Counted from the first letter of the stretch, positions 28,062 through 37,087 are shown. The stretch: 64,000 nt of DNA from Limnovirga soli (GCF_013106755.1 NZ_WHPF01000006.1:124001-188000); one strand, 5' to 3'. Notes: generated by a model not told the origin, from the letters alone. A program made the numbers and translations.

Positions 28062-28514
28062 ATGAAGAAGCTATTAATGATGTTTTCCCTAATACTGCTG
28101 GTAGTAGCAGTAAAAGCCCAAACTGCTCCAGCCGCCCAACCCGATGTGTCCAAAGTGATAGAAATAAAAGATTTGGACCATGATTTCGGGAAAATCCCTT
28201 TTGGCAAACCTGCCGAGTATGAACTGATTTTGAAAAATATTTCAAAAGATTCAGTGAAAATTGAAAATGTACAGGTAGGCTGTGGTTGTACCACCCCAAA
28301 ATGGAGTGCCGGCCCATATGCTGCAGGTCAGGAATTTAAAGTAGGTATTGGTTTTAATGGCGCCACTGATGGTGAATTTCATAAAGTAGTAACCATTTTC
28401 TTTAATGGTGGGTTAAGTCAGGTAATAAAATTTCACGGACAAACCTATAAAACACCCGATAATCCTGCGCCAGCCAACAGCACACTGGAAAAAATGAAAC
28501 CAGGTTCTAAATAA
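28062..28514 (+). CDS. DUF1573 exported protein
   Basis: Small exported protein of 150 residues; the frame opens at 28017, but the ATG at 28062 starts a clear signal peptide (MKKLLMMFSLILLVVAVKAQ). The mature part is one immunoglobulin-like DUF1573 domain: DHDFGKIPFGKPAEYELILK and VQVGCGCTTPKWS. The GCGCT cysteines are typical of the family. Function is unknown. A second DUF1573 gene follows after 29 bases, so they form a two-gene operon. Confidence 0.9.
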   Translation: MKKLLMMFSLILLVVAVKAQTAPAAQPDVSKVIEIKDLDHDFGKIPFGKPAEYELILKNISKDSVKIENVQVGCGCTTPKWSAGPYAAGQEFKVGIGFNGATDGEFHKVVTIFFNGGLSQVIKFHGQTYKTPDNPAPANSTLEKMKPGSK

Positions 28515-28543
28515 AATTCAATAAACTTTCAAACAATACAATC

Positions 28544-28915
28544 ATGAAAAAATTATTAACCGCCATTGCTTTTATCCTTGTACTTCCGGTTTTTGCTCAA
28601 AACGAAAGCCCTGTAGAATTTAAAACAATGAAATATTCTTTTGGTAAAGTAGAACAAGGCAAACCTGTAACAACCGAATTTACTTTTACAAATAAATCAG
28701 ATAAACCTGTAATTATAGAAACAGCTACAGCAGGTTGCGGTTGTACCAAGCCAGAATATCCTGAAGCACCCATTTTAAAAGGTAAAACAGGCGTTATAAA
28801 AGTTACCTATAATGCAGCCAATATGGGTTCATTCACTAAAACTGTAACGGTAAAATTTGCCAATGTTGCAGCTCCTGTTGTTTTAACAATCGATGGCGAA
28901 GTAATTAAAAGCTAA
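28544..28915 (+). CDS. DUF1573 exported protein, second copy
   Basis: Exported protein of 123 residues with signal peptide MKKLLTAIAFILVLPVFAQ and one DUF1573 domain: KYSFGKVEQGKPVTTEFTFT and TATAGCGCTKPEYPE. It shares the domain layout and the GCGCT motif with the upstream protein but is clearly diverged, pointing to an old duplication. Co-transcribed with the preceding gene and followed by a good terminator. Confidence 0.9.
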   Translation: MKKLLTAIAFILVLPVFAQNESPVEFKTMKYSFGKVEQGKPVTTEFTFTNKSDKPVIIETATAGCGCTKPEYPEAPILKGKTGVIKVTYNAANMGSFTKTVTVKFANVAAPVVLTIDGEVIKS

Positions 28916-28934
28916 ATTACACGGATATTTATTT

Positions 28935-28966
28935 TCAAAGGTCATGGCAACATGACCTTTTTTATT
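28935..28966 (+). terminator. Terminator of the DUF1573 pair
   Basis: 10-base stem AAAGGTCATG / CATGACCTTT closed by a GCAA tetraloop and followed by more T, starting about 20 bases after the stop. Confidence 0.88.
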
Positions 28967-29013
28967 TCTATTTATGGCATAAAAAACCTGGTACCAAAAA
29001 TTATTCATTTTTT

Positions 29014-29064
29014 TAGCCCGGCTTTATTACTATTGGCAACACCTCTTGCGTCGCACTCTTGTAC
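29014..29064 (-). repeat. R1 repeat, reverse copy
   Basis: Minus strand: GTACAAGA, GTGCGACGCAAG, AGGTGTTGCCAATAG, tail AGCCGGGCTAA. The frame of the downstream DUF3467 gene is open through it, giving a false upstream start at 28952. Confidence 0.85.
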
Positions 29065-29153
29065 TGCAGTAATAGGCCTCAGCCATCAACAGCCAATTAC
29101 ACTTTCAAAAGTATTTCTATCCAAAAAATCAATTAATAATAATAACTGCAACC

Positions 29154-29161
29154 TACCTTTG
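29154..29161 (+). promoter_or_regulatory. Predicted -7 box (TACCTTTG) for the DUF3467 gene
   Basis: Exact TAnnTTTG match 12 bases before the ATG at 29174, implying a very short leader. It supports that start over the in-frame ATG at 28952. Confidence 0.5.
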
Positions 29162-29173
29162 CAAAAAAATTTT

Positions 29174-29485
29174 ATGGCAGAGCAACAACCAAATAATCAG
29201 TTGAATATAGAAATATCAGAAGAAGTGGCAGAAGGCAGTTATGCAAATCTGGCCATTATTACCCATAGTCATGCCGAGTTTGTTATCGACTTTGTAAACG
29301 TAATGCCAGGTACCCCCAAAAGCAAAGTAAAATCACGTATCATCTTTACACCCATGCATGCCAAACGTTTTATGCGTGCCCTACAGGAAAATGTAGATCG
29401 TTACGAAGCAGCCAATGGAAAAATTCAGGACCTGGAACAAATTGAGATACCTATGAATTTTGGAGGACCCACTGCACAGGCCTAA
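29174..29485 (+). CDS. DUF3467 family protein
   Basis: Small cytosolic protein of 103 residues, family function unknown. Recognised by ISEEVAEGSYANLAIITHSH, AEFVIDFVNVMPGTPKSKV and TPMHAKRFMRALQENV. The start at 29174 is preferred: the 74 codons upstream in the open frame are an R1 repeat and low-quality sequence, and a promoter box lies just before this ATG. The gene has its own terminator. Confidence 0.9.
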   Translation: MAEQQPNNQLNIEISEEVAEGSYANLAIITHSHAEFVIDFVNVMPGTPKSKVKSRIIFTPMHAKRFMRALQENVDRYEAANGKIQDLEQIEIPMNFGGPTAQA

Positions 29486-29531
29486 ACAGCATTTGTATTA
29501 GTTAAAATATTGTATTACTATACCAATAATT

Positions 29532-29567
29532 GTAGCCGTTAAGTATTAACTTACGGCTACTTTTTTT
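29532..29567 (+). terminator. Terminator of the DUF3467 gene
   Basis: GTAGCCGT...ACGGCTAC stem, extended by TAAG/CTTA with a one-base bulge, followed by seven T, about 47 bases after the stop. Confidence 0.82.
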
Positions 29568-29630
29568 GTACTTAACTGTACACAATTACCATATGAATTG
29601 CAAAACCATCAAATTTAAATACATCCTATA

Positions 29631-31019
29631 ATGAGCAACCGCCGAAATTTTATTAAACAATTGGGAGGCAGTGCAGCCCTAATAACCGCCAGCTCTTTAA
29701 CCAGCCTAGCCGCACAGGAAAAAGAAGAAAGAAGAGTACTTACTTTTAGTAAAAAATATAGTGCCAACGATAAAATACGTATCGGTGTAATTGGTATGGG
29801 CATTATGGGCTATAACGATCTAAACACCGCATTAAAAGTACCAGGCGTAGAATTGGTAGCTTGTTGCGATTTATACGATGGCCGTTTACAAAGGGCAAAA
29901 GAAGTATATGGCAACCATATTTTTACCACCCGCCGCTACGAAGAAATATTAGACCGTAAAGATATTGATGCCGTTATAATTGCCACCAGCGACAACTGGC
30001 ATAGCCGCATTTCAATAGCCGCAATGGAAAAAGGCAAAGCTGTTTACAGCGAAAAACCCATGGTACACCAGCTTGGCCAGGGCTGGGATGTTATTAATGC
30101 CCATAAAAAATCAGGCAAAACCATGCAGGTTGGCAGCCAGCGCATCAGCAGCCTTGATTTTGCCAAAGCCAAAGAATTATATCAGGCAGGCGATATTGGT
30201 GTTATCAATTCGGTTGAAGCCGTTACCAACAGGCAAAGTGCCTTAGGCGCCTGGCAATATACCATTCCATTAGATGCTTCGCCTGCTACTGTAGATTGGG
30301 AGCGTTACCAGCAATTTTCAAAAAACAAAACTGCCTACAACGAAAATAAATTCTTCCGCTGGCGTAATTACCGCGAATGCGGCACAGGCGTAGCCGGCGA
30401 TTTGTTTGTGCACTTACTTACCGGACTGCATTATATTACCGGCTCTAAAGGGCCTTCTAAAATTTATTCTATCGGCGGACTAACCTACTGGAAAGATGGC
30501 CGCGATGTGCCAGATGTGATGACTTCCATACTTGAATATCCGGCATGCGATGAGCATGCAGCATTTCAGGTAACACTGCGTGTAAACTTTATTAGCGGCG
30601 AAGGCGATTATGGTTATACCCGAATTACAGGCAGCGAAGGCTTTATTGATATGGGCTGGGATGGCTTTACCATTAAACGTAATAAAATGTCTAAGGCGCC
30701 AGGCATTGGAGGTTGGGATTCTTTAAGCACCTATCCAATGGAAATGCAGAATAAATTAATGGCGCAATACAATCAGAAATATTCTAAAGAAGATCAACAA
30801 ACACCTGTATTGGCCGATATTAAATATGTTAGTCCACCCGATTTTGATGAACATGTTGCCCATTTTACAAATTTCTTCGATGGCGTTCGCAATGGCACCC
30901 CCGTAATTGAAGACCCTGTTTTTGCATTCAGGGCGGCCGCACCTTGTCTGGCTTGTAATGAAAGCTATTTTCAAAACAAAGTAATTGAGTGGGATGCCGG
31001 GCTAATGAAACAGCTTTAA
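29631..31019 (+). CDS. Gfo/Idh/MocA family oxidoreductase, Tat-exported
   Basis: NAD(P)-dependent sugar or sugar-derivative oxidoreductase of 462 residues. The N-terminus is a Tat-like signal (NRRNFIKQLGGSAALITAS), so it probably acts in the periplasm with a bound cofactor. The Rossmann motif is IRIGVIGMGIMGYNDL; YSEKPMVHQLGQGWDVI contains the EKP catalytic-lysine motif of the family. The C-terminal domain carries GTGVAGDLFVHLLTGLHYI. In Bacteroidota such exported members often act on glycan-derived sugars. It stands alone, and the substrate is unknown. Confidence 0.9.
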   Translation: MSNRRNFIKQLGGSAALITASSLTSLAAQEKEERRVLTFSKKYSANDKIRIGVIGMGIMGYNDLNTALKVPGVELVACCDLYDGRLQRAKEVYGNHIFTTRRYEEILDRKDIDAVIIATSDNWHSRISIAAMEKGKAVYSEKPMVHQLGQGWDVINAHKKSGKTMQVGSQRISSLDFAKAKELYQAGDIGVINSVEAVTNRQSALGAWQYTIPLDASPATVDWERYQQFSKNKTAYNENKFFRWRNYRECGTGVAGDLFVHLLTGLHYITGSKGPSKIYSIGGLTYWKDGRDVPDVMTSILEYPACDEHAAFQVTLRVNFISGEGDYGYTRITGSEGFIDMGWDGFTIKRNKMSKAPGIGGWDSLSTYPMEMQNKLMAQYNQKYSKEDQQTPVLADIKYVSPPDFDEHVAHFTNFFDGVRNGTPVIEDPVFAFRAAAPCLACNESYFQNKVIEWDAGLMKQL

Positions 31020-31029
31020 TACATTTATT

Positions 31030-31080
31030 GGCCGGGCAACAGTATCTGGTAGCATCACCTCTTGCGTCGCACACTTGTAC
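31030..31080 (-). repeat. R1 repeat, reverse copy (half of inverted pair)
   Basis: Minus strand: GTACAAGT, GTGCGACGCAAG, AGGTGATGCTACC, tail TTGCCCGGCC. With the forward copy at 31157 it forms an inverted pair whose cores can pair over about 14 bases. Confidence 0.82.
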
Positions 31081-31156
31081 CAGAGGAATGTTATGCAGCT
31101 TTCTACAGCCATAAAAAAAAATTGCATTTCTACTGCCCGGCCATATGCCGAACCTC

Positions 31157-31204
31157 GCAGTGTGCGACGCAAGCAAAGCCCCATAACTATTCCTCAGCCT
31201 GGCT
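31157..31204 (+). repeat. R1 repeat, forward copy (half of inverted pair)
   Basis: GCAGT left end, GTGCGACGCAAG core, CAAAGCCCC, tail AGCCTGGCTAA. It faces the reverse copy at 31030-31080 across 76 bases that also hold a stray GCCCGGCC at 31135. Both lie between convergent genes. Confidence 0.8.
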
Positions 31205-31235
31205 AACACTATCATTCAATAATAGTAGCGGGTAA

Positions 31236-32531
31236 CTATTGTTTGGGCAGATTGTTATGAAACACAATTTCGCAAAAAGCCTTTATGCCCAGGTTAAACC
31301 CCGATTCATCAATAAAAAAATCGGCAGTATGATGGGCTGGTGCATTGGCAATCGTGGTGGTTTTGGGCATGCCGCCCAAATAAAAAAAGAAAGAAGGTAC
31401 CTCTGCACCAAAAAATGAAAAATCTTCGGCACCGGTTACCCAATGTGCCATGTGTACATTATCAGCTCCGGCAGCCAATTGCAGGGCCGGTAAGGTTTGC
31501 TGCACCAACGCACTATCATTAAAAGTTACCAGTGTTTTATTGGTAATGGTTACGGTTGCCGTAGCACCGGCACTTTCGGCAATCATGGTAGCGGTGCGGC
31601 GTATACGGGTATAAATATCCTGCTGCATACCCTTATCCAATGTGCGGATGGTACCGGTAAGCATACATTCCTCAGGTATAATATTGCTGCGCACACCGCT
31701 ATTAATAGTGCCTACAGTAATAACGGCCGGGGCCTTGGTAAGATCCTCCTGCCGACTTATAATGGTTTGCAAGCCGTTAATAATCTGCGCCGATATGGCA
31801 ATAGGATCCACGCCCAACCATGGTTGTGAGCCGTGACTGCCTTTGCCCTTCACCTTTATTGTAAACCAGTCAGAAGATGCCATAAATGGGCCAGGTTTAT
31901 AATCAATTGTACTAACTGGTACTGCACTTTCCATATGTAATCCAAAAACTGCCTGCACTTTAGGGTTTTGCAATACACCTTCCTTTATCATTAAAGGTGC
32001 CCCGCCTTCTTCATCATTTGGCGGACCTTCTTCTGCTGGTTGAAAAATAAATACCACCGTTCCCGGCACGTCTTTTTTCATTTTGCTTAAAACATTGGCT
32101 GTACCCATTAACATAGCCACATGGCTATCGTGCCCGCAGGCATGCATAACCCCCACAGTTTTACCATTAAAAGTGTCTGTAACAACTGATTTAAAAGGAA
32201 GGTCTACCCGCTCTGTTACGGGTAGTGCATCCATATCGGCCCGCAAGGCAATTACAGGGCCAGGTTTACCACCTTGCAGAATGCCAACCACACCCGTTTT
32301 GGCAATGCCTGTGCGCACTTCCAAACCTAATGAACGCAAATAGGCGGCTATTATGGTACTGGTTCTAAATTCTCGGTTAGACAATTCGGGATGCTGATGA
32401 AAATCCCTGCGCCATTCAATTACTTTAGGCAGAATATCATTTATATTTTTATCAATACTGGCCTCGTTTTGCGCAATTGCCAAACAAGGAATTAAAGTCA
32501 GTATAAACAAATATTTTTTTAGCATAGCCAT
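31236..32531 (-). CDS. M20 family amidohydrolase (hippurate / IAA-amino-acid hydrolase type)
   Basis: Exported zinc amidohydrolase of 431 residues that splits N-acyl amino acids or similar amides. The start may be 32531 or the ATG six bases later (MLKKYLFILTLIPCLAIA), both giving a signal peptide. Metal and catalytic motifs are ADMDALPV, MHACGHDSHVAMLMGTA, QPAEEGPPNDEEGG and GAEDFSFF. A dimerisation domain occupies about 215-330 (KGKGSHGSQPWLGVDPI). It follows the serine hydrolase by 2 bases and is surely in its operon, which suggests a shared peptide-turnover task. Confidence 0.92.
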   Translation of the reverse strand: MAMLKKYLFILTLIPCLAIAQNEASIDKNINDILPKVIEWRRDFHQHPELSNREFRTSTIIAAYLRSLGLEVRTGIAKTGVVGILQGGKPGPVIALRADMDALPVTERVDLPFKSVVTDTFNGKTVGVMHACGHDSHVAMLMGTANVLSKMKKDVPGTVVFIFQPAEEGPPNDEEGGAPLMIKEGVLQNPKVQAVFGLHMESAVPVSTIDYKPGPFMASSDWFTIKVKGKGSHGSQPWLGVDPIAISAQIINGLQTIISRQEDLTKAPAVITVGTINSGVRSNIIPEECMLTGTIRTLDKGMQQDIYTRIRRTATMIAESAGATATVTITNKTLVTFNDSALVQQTLPALQLAAGADNVHMAHWVTGAEDFSFFGAEVPSFFFYLGGMPKTTTIANAPAHHTADFFIDESGFNLGIKAFCEIVFHNNLPKQ

Positions 32532-32533
32532 CT

Positions 32534-34045
32534 TTATTGTTTGGTAAAAATATAAGGATCGTATTCAATAAAGTCATTCACTTTTATAACTGTGCTTACC
32601 ACCTTATTTCCATTTGTTTTAAACTTTAAAGGAAACACGCCAAATGCCGGATTATTATAGGTTAGCAACCACTCACCATTATCCATGTATTGCAATGTGG
32701 CAGTTAGGTTTTTATGCCCCAAAAAATCTACAGAAAGGTCATTACCATTTAATGATATGTCAATATTACCATATAGCTCATTATTATAGGTGCCGGCATA
32801 GGCCTGCAATGGCAAAGGCGGTGCCATATTTTTTACCCTTGCTGCAAAAGCCTCTACTTCCTTTACCGTGGCTTCATGTTCTTTTAAAAAGCCGGGCAGA
32901 ATGGTTTCACTCCTATTTACAAATGGTACGCCCAGGTAGGCATCTAATATCTGGTATCTTAAACTTTCAAAAAAACTTTGGTTATCGTTATTGGTTAAAA
33001 TGGTTATACCCAGTTTTTCCTCGGGTACAAAGCAGGTATTGGTAACAAAACCATCAGCACCACCTGTATGCCAGTATACCTGCCGGTTATAATAATCACA
33101 CATAAAAACACCCAAACCATAGCCTACAAAATGGGTTGGTCTGCTTCTGCTTTTCTGGCTACTAACAATGGTATTCATTTCTCTTGTTTTGCTTATAACA
33201 GGCCATGGAATTATTTGCTTGCCATCTGCCCTGCCACTATCCAATTGCACCAGCAACCATTTACTTAAATCCTTTACACAACTTACCATACTACCTGCGG
33301 GAGCCAGATTATCAACCATATCATAAGGCAAAGGTTGAAGCGTTGATGAAAAGGTATTGGTATATGGTTTTGCCACATTTTGTTGCATGCTTACGCCATA
33401 GCTAAGGGTGTTGGTATTGGTCATGCCAACAGGGGCAACAATACTATCATACACATATACTTCCCATGGCATATCCGTTACTTTGGGAATTATTTCCCCC
33501 GCTGTTAAAAAGCAGCTATTGCAGTATCCATAGGTTTGCCTGAATTTTCCAGCAGGCACCAGCAATTTCATTTTATCCATAATCTGTTTGCGGCTAAGCG
33601 CACTATTCCAAAAAGTAAAATCTCCCTGAAAGGTACCTGTACCAAGGTGATGCGAAAGCATATCCCTGATGGTTACCAAAGAGGTGGTTGTAGGGTTATT
33701 TACAGTATAATCAGGGAAGTATTTGGTAATCTTATCATCCAGCGATAATTTTTTATCATACTCAAGTTGCGACAAAGCTGTAGCGGTAAAAAGCTTGCTG
33801 TTACTGGCTATCATAAAAAGGGTATTCTCATCTACTGGTGCATTGGTGCTCATATCGCTCACGCCATAACCTTTCATTAATACTACTTGCCCATCTTTTA
33901 CTATCGCAATGGCCAGACCGGGAATTTGCCAGTCTTTCATACCCTTTTCAATATAGGCATCCAGTTGTTTGGAAATAAATTTTGGCGTTTGTGCAAAAAC
34001 CTGCGCACATCCAATTATGCAAAAAATAATCAACAGCTTTTTCAT
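32534..34045 (-). CDS. Serine hydrolase, class C beta-lactamase fold
   Basis: Exported serine hydrolase of 503 residues with signal peptide MKKLLIIFCIIGCAQVFAQ. Active-site motifs are SxxK at Ser81-Lys84 (MIASNSKLFTA), the YxN motif in TYGYCNS and HTG in YWHTGGADGF. A C-terminal lipocalin-like DUF3471 domain begins near residue 400 (YAGTYNNELYGNIDISLNG). Such proteins are peptidases or esterases far more often than antibiotic-degrading enzymes, so resistance should not be assumed. It is the first gene of an operon with the M20 amidohydrolase. Confidence 0.92.
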   Translation of the reverse strand: MKKLLIIFCIIGCAQVFAQTPKFISKQLDAYIEKGMKDWQIPGLAIAIVKDGQVVLMKGYGVSDMSTNAPVDENTLFMIASNSKLFTATALSQLEYDKKLSLDDKITKYFPDYTVNNPTTTSLVTIRDMLSHHLGTGTFQGDFTFWNSALSRKQIMDKMKLLVPAGKFRQTYGYCNSCFLTAGEIIPKVTDMPWEVYVYDSIVAPVGMTNTNTLSYGVSMQQNVAKPYTNTFSSTLQPLPYDMVDNLAPAGSMVSCVKDLSKWLLVQLDSGRADGKQIIPWPVISKTREMNTIVSSQKSRSRPTHFVGYGLGVFMCDYYNRQVYWHTGGADGFVTNTCFVPEEKLGITILTNNDNQSFFESLRYQILDAYLGVPFVNRSETILPGFLKEHEATVKEVEAFAARVKNMAPPLPLQAYAGTYNNELYGNIDISLNGNDLSVDFLGHKNLTATLQYMDNGEWLLTYNNPAFGVFPLKFKTNGNKVVSTVIKVNDFIEYDPYIFTKQ

Positions 34046-34106
34046 TGCTTAATATTTAGCTTGTAAGATACGTTGAAAATAAAAGTTAGATAACCCGATT
34101 TTTTTT

Positions 34107-34158
34107 GAGCCCAACTATTCAATATTAATTAAGCTTTACTTGCGTCGCACTCTTGTAC
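34107..34158 (-). repeat. R1 repeat, reverse copy
   Basis: Minus strand: GTACAAGA, GTGCGACGCAAG, TAAAGCTTAATTAATATTG, tail GTTGGGCTC. It lies in the divergent promoter region between the serine hydrolase and tag. Confidence 0.85.
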
Positions 34159-34268
34159 TGCAACAAAAATGGCAACAGTAATATTGGTGATAAATGGGTG
34201 ACTACTTTTAAAATTAATCGCCAACATTTTTAAGTAAATACTACATTGCAATACCTAAAATTGAAATT

Positions 34269-34826
34269 ATGGAACAGGCAGTACCCAAAACTTATTGCAC
34301 CTATGTACAAACCTTATCTAAGGAAAATGTACACAAAATATACCACGATACAGAATACGGGTTCCCGCTTCTTAACGACAATGAATTATTCGCCCGGCTT
34401 GTATTGGAAATAAATCAGGCAGGCTTAAGCTGGGATACCATTTTAAAAAAGAAAACTAATTTTTTTGCTGCTTACGATCAGTTTGAAATTGCCATTGTAG
34501 CCAATTATGGCGAACTAAAGTTTAATGAGCTAATGCAAAACGCAGGCATTATACGCAATCGGTTAAAAATAAATGCAGCTATTGAAAATGCCAAAACCAT
34601 ATTGACCATACAAAAAGAACATGGCTCCTTTAAAAACTGGATTGAATTACACCACCCGCTTACAAAACAGGAATGGGTAAAATTGTTTAAAAAACATTTC
34701 AGGTTTACCGGTGGCGAAATTGTAAACGAATTTTTAATGAGTACCGGTTATTTGCCTGGCGCACATACGGCGGATTGCCCGGTGCATAAAAAAGTAGCCA
34801 AATTAAAACCCAAATGGATGCAATAA
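34269..34826 (+). CDS. tag: DNA-3-methyladenine glycosylase I
   Basis: Base-excision repair enzyme that removes 3-methyladenine from alkylated DNA. It has 185 residues, close to E. coli Tag (187). Motifs are CTYVQ near the start, YHDTEYGFPLLNDNELF, LEINQAGLSWDTILKK and NAGIIRNRLKI. The zinc-site residues appear as the early Cys, His of YHDTEYG, and His/Cys of HTADCPVH. Its stop is one base from the stop of the convergent GNAT gene, with no terminator in between. Confidence 0.93.
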   Translation: MEQAVPKTYCTYVQTLSKENVHKIYHDTEYGFPLLNDNELFARLVLEINQAGLSWDTILKKKTNFFAAYDQFEIAIVANYGELKFNELMQNAGIIRNRLKINAAIENAKTILTIQKEHGSFKNWIELHHPLTKQEWVKLFKKHFRFTGGEIVNEFLMSTGYLPGAHTADCPVHKKVAKLKPKWMQ

Positions 34827-34827
34827 T

Positions 34828-35376
34828 TTATTGCCATTCCCATATAACAACATTCCACTCATCGTTATTAAAAGGATAGGTATAAATGGTTTTAAAACCT
34901 ACTTTTTCGTGTGCCCTTATTGACCGGAGGTTGGTGACAGAGATTTCAGTTTCAATAAAATCGAATTGGTGCTGAAATACTTCTTTATGTTTTTGATAAA
35001 GCATATTAAAAACACCCTTGCCGCGATAAGCTTTATCTACACATACCTGCCCCATGATATAATAATTGTAATCACCCAAAGGTTTTCCGTTATAAGGCAC
35101 CTTATCTACCATACTCACCATTTCTTCCATTTCTGCATGAAATTGCCTTGCGGCTTTTAAAGCTACCAAGGCATAACCAACCACTTTATCACCATCTTTA
35201 ACTATTACACTAGGGTGCAACTGGTGCATTTTTTCAATTAAATCAATAGTGTAATGCCAGGAAATAAACCCCTGCTCGTTTTTTTCCTGCTCAGTAATAT
35301 TTGCTTTGCTGTTTACCTGAGATAATTGCACAATTTGCAATAGTTCATCTTTGGTACTGGCTAATGTTGCGATCAT
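34828..35376 (-). CDS. GNAT family N-acetyltransferase
   Basis: Probable acetyltransferase of 182 residues using acetyl-CoA; the acceptor is unknown. GNAT features are the VVGYALVALKAA strand, the CoA-binding loop VCVDKAYRGKGVFNMLYQKH (Q/RxxGxG/A type, as RGKG) and the later TEISVTNLRSIRAHEKVGFKT block. It is convergent with tag, and the R2 repeat lies just upstream of its start. Confidence 0.88.
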   Translation of the reverse strand: MIATLASTKDELLQIVQLSQVNSKANITEQEKNEQGFISWHYTIDLIEKMHQLHPSVIVKDGDKVVGYALVALKAARQFHAEMEEMVSMVDKVPYNGKPLGDYNYYIMGQVCVDKAYRGKGVFNMLYQKHKEVFQHQFDFIETEISVTNLRSIRAHEKVGFKTIYTYPFNNDEWNVVIWEWQ

Positions 35377-35410
35377 TTTTTTATAATTTTCTACCTGATT
35401 TTATTATTTG

Positions 35411-35491
35411 CACTGCGTTAGGGATTGCAGCGGAAAGCCCACAGCGCAGCGAGGACTTGCAGCGAAAAGCCCGGCCTGAAAGGCAACGCCC
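35411..35491 (+). repeat. R2 GC-rich dispersed repeat, copy 2
   Basis: About 81 bases containing GCGGAAAGCCC, GCGAGGACTTGCAGCG and AAGCCCGGCC, the reverse complement of blocks in the copy at 8378-8466. The middle block is shorter here (CACAGCGCA against GGAGCCGCGAGGTACGAGCA). It ends 3 bases before the mutase stop codon. Confidence 0.75.
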
Positions 35492-35493
35492 AA

Positions 35494-37050
35494 TTACCTG
35501 TATTCGCCAAACTGCCTGCGCAAACAATCTGAGATTTCGCCCAGCGTGCAATAGTTTTCTACTGCTTCAATTACCAACGGCATCAGGTTTGCGCTACCAG
35601 CCGCTGCATGGGCAATTGCATCAAGACTTTTTTGCACCTGTTGGGCATCCCGCATTTGTTTCAGTGATTGCAGTTTGGCGGTTTGCAAGTCGCGAATACT
35701 ATCATCAATTTTAAAGCCCGGCACCTGATTCGTTTCGTTAACTACAAACTTATTTACACCTACTATAATTTTTTCAGCGCTTTCTATATTACGTTGATAT
35801 TCGTAGGCACTTCGGGCAATTTCATTTTGCATAAACCCTTGTTCAATAGCACTAATGCTACCGCCCATAGCATCTATTTTTGCCATTAAATCAAGTGCTT
35901 TTTGTTCTACCTGGCTGGTAAGTGTTTCTACAAAATAACTACCGGCAAGAGGGTCTGCCGTATCAGTAACGCCACTTTCAAATGCCACCACTTGCTGGGT
36001 ACGTAATGCTATACGGGCTGCTTCCTCGGTTGGCAGACTAAGTGCTTCATCGTAACCATTTGTATGCAAACTTTGGGTACCACCTAATACAGCAGCCAAT
36101 GTTTGCAGCGTTACCCTACTAATATTATTTAATGGCTGTTGCGCTGTTAAAGTACTACCGCCCGTTTGGGTATGAAAGCGCAACATCATGGCTTTTTCAT
36201 CAGTAGCTCCCAACTGTTTCATAATATTGGCCCATATTCGCCGGGCAGCCCTGAATTTAGCAACCTCCTCAAATAGGTTATTGTGAGCATTAAAGAAGAA
36301 AGATAGTCTTTTACCAAAAACATCAATATCTAATCCTTTGGCCAAAGCAGCTTGCACATAGGCTTTACCATTGCTTAGGGTAAATGCAATTTCCTGCACC
36401 GCAGTACTGCCAGCTTCGCGTATATGATAACCTGAAATAGAAATGGTATTCCACTTGGGTAATTCTTTGGCACACCATTCAAAAATATCGGTAATAATAC
36501 GCATTGAAGGTTGGGGTGGGTAGATATAAGTTCCCCTGGCTGCGTATTCTTTTAAAATATCGTTTTGTATAGTGCCGGTAATTTTGGAAAGGTCGGCACC
36601 TTGCTTTTTAGCCAAAGCCACATAAAATGCCAGCAGAATAAAACCGGTGGCGTTTATCGTCATTGAAGTAGATACATTTTCTAATTGTATACCTTTAAAA
36701 AGCAATTCCATATCGGCCAAACTATCTATGGCAACCCCTACTTTACCCACTTCACCTTCTGCCAATGGGTGGTCACTGTCGTAACCAATTTGGGTGGGTA
36801 AATCAAATGCCACGCTTAATCCATTTACCCCCTGCGAAAGCAGGTAATGGTAACGGTTGTTGCTTTCTTCGGCAGTTGAAAATCCGGCATACTGGCGCAT
36901 GGTCCATAATCTACCGCGGTACATATCTTTTTGAACGCCCCTTGTATAGGGAAATTCGCCTGGCAATTCAGTCATTGGCGCAAAGCCAGGCGTGTTATTG
37001 GTATAGAAAGCTTGTATGTTAATGCCGCTATCTGTAGTTTTATCACCCAT
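35494..37050 (-). CDS. Acyl-CoA mutase large subunit (methylmalonyl-CoA mutase-like), no B12 domain
   Basis: Catalytic barrel of a cobalamin-dependent acyl-CoA mutase, 518 residues. Family motifs are [89 protein letters not shown] and [15 protein letters not shown]. The C-terminal B12-binding domain of one-chain mutases (about 700 residues) is absent, so a separate small subunit is needed; none lies in the window. The Tyr of DMY and Arg of AARGTY match methylmalonyl-CoA mutase rather than the isobutyryl type. That comparison is from memory, so the substrate call is tentative. Confidence 0.88.
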   Translation of the reverse strand: MGDKTTDSGINIQAFYTNNTPGFAPMTELPGEFPYTRGVQKDMYRGRLWTMRQYAGFSTAEESNNRYHYLLSQGVNGLSVAFDLPTQIGYDSDHPLAEGEVGKVGVAIDSLADMELLFKGIQLENVSTSMTINATGFILLAFYVALAKKQGADLSKITGTIQNDILKEYAARGTYIYPPQPSMRIITDIFEWCAKELPKWNTISISGYHIREAGSTAVQEIAFTLSNGKAYVQAALAKGLDIDVFGKRLSFFFNAHNNLFEEVAKFRAARRIWANIMKQLGATDEKAMMLRFHTQTGGSTLTAQQPLNNISRVTLQTLAAVLGGTQSLHTNGYDEALSLPTEEAARIALRTQQVVAFESGVTDTADPLAGSYFVETLTSQVEQKALDLMAKIDAMGGSISAIEQGFMQNEIARSAYEYQRNIESAEKIIVGVNKFVVNETNQVPGFKIDDSIRDLQTAKLQSLKQMRDAQQVQKSLDAIAHAAAGSANLMPLVIEAVENYCTLGEISDCLRRQFGEYR

Positions 37051-37087
37051 TATTTACGCTTTAAGGTATTAATAATATTTTATGATT

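Noticed and set aside
28952-29173. Long N-terminus of the DUF3467 protein
   Set aside because: The segment contains an R1 copy and a promoter box just before the ATG at 29174; family proteins are about 100 residues.
30928-31215. Minus frames of 60 and 95 codons after the Gfo/Idh gene
   Set aside because: They lie in the inverted R1 pair and the 3' end of the oxidoreductase; Cys/Arg/Thr-rich translation of repeat DNA.
32534-34045. Antibiotic-resistance beta-lactamase
   Set aside because: The SxxK, YxN and HTG motifs define the fold only; the DUF3471 tail and operon with an amidohydrolase point to peptide or ester hydrolysis.
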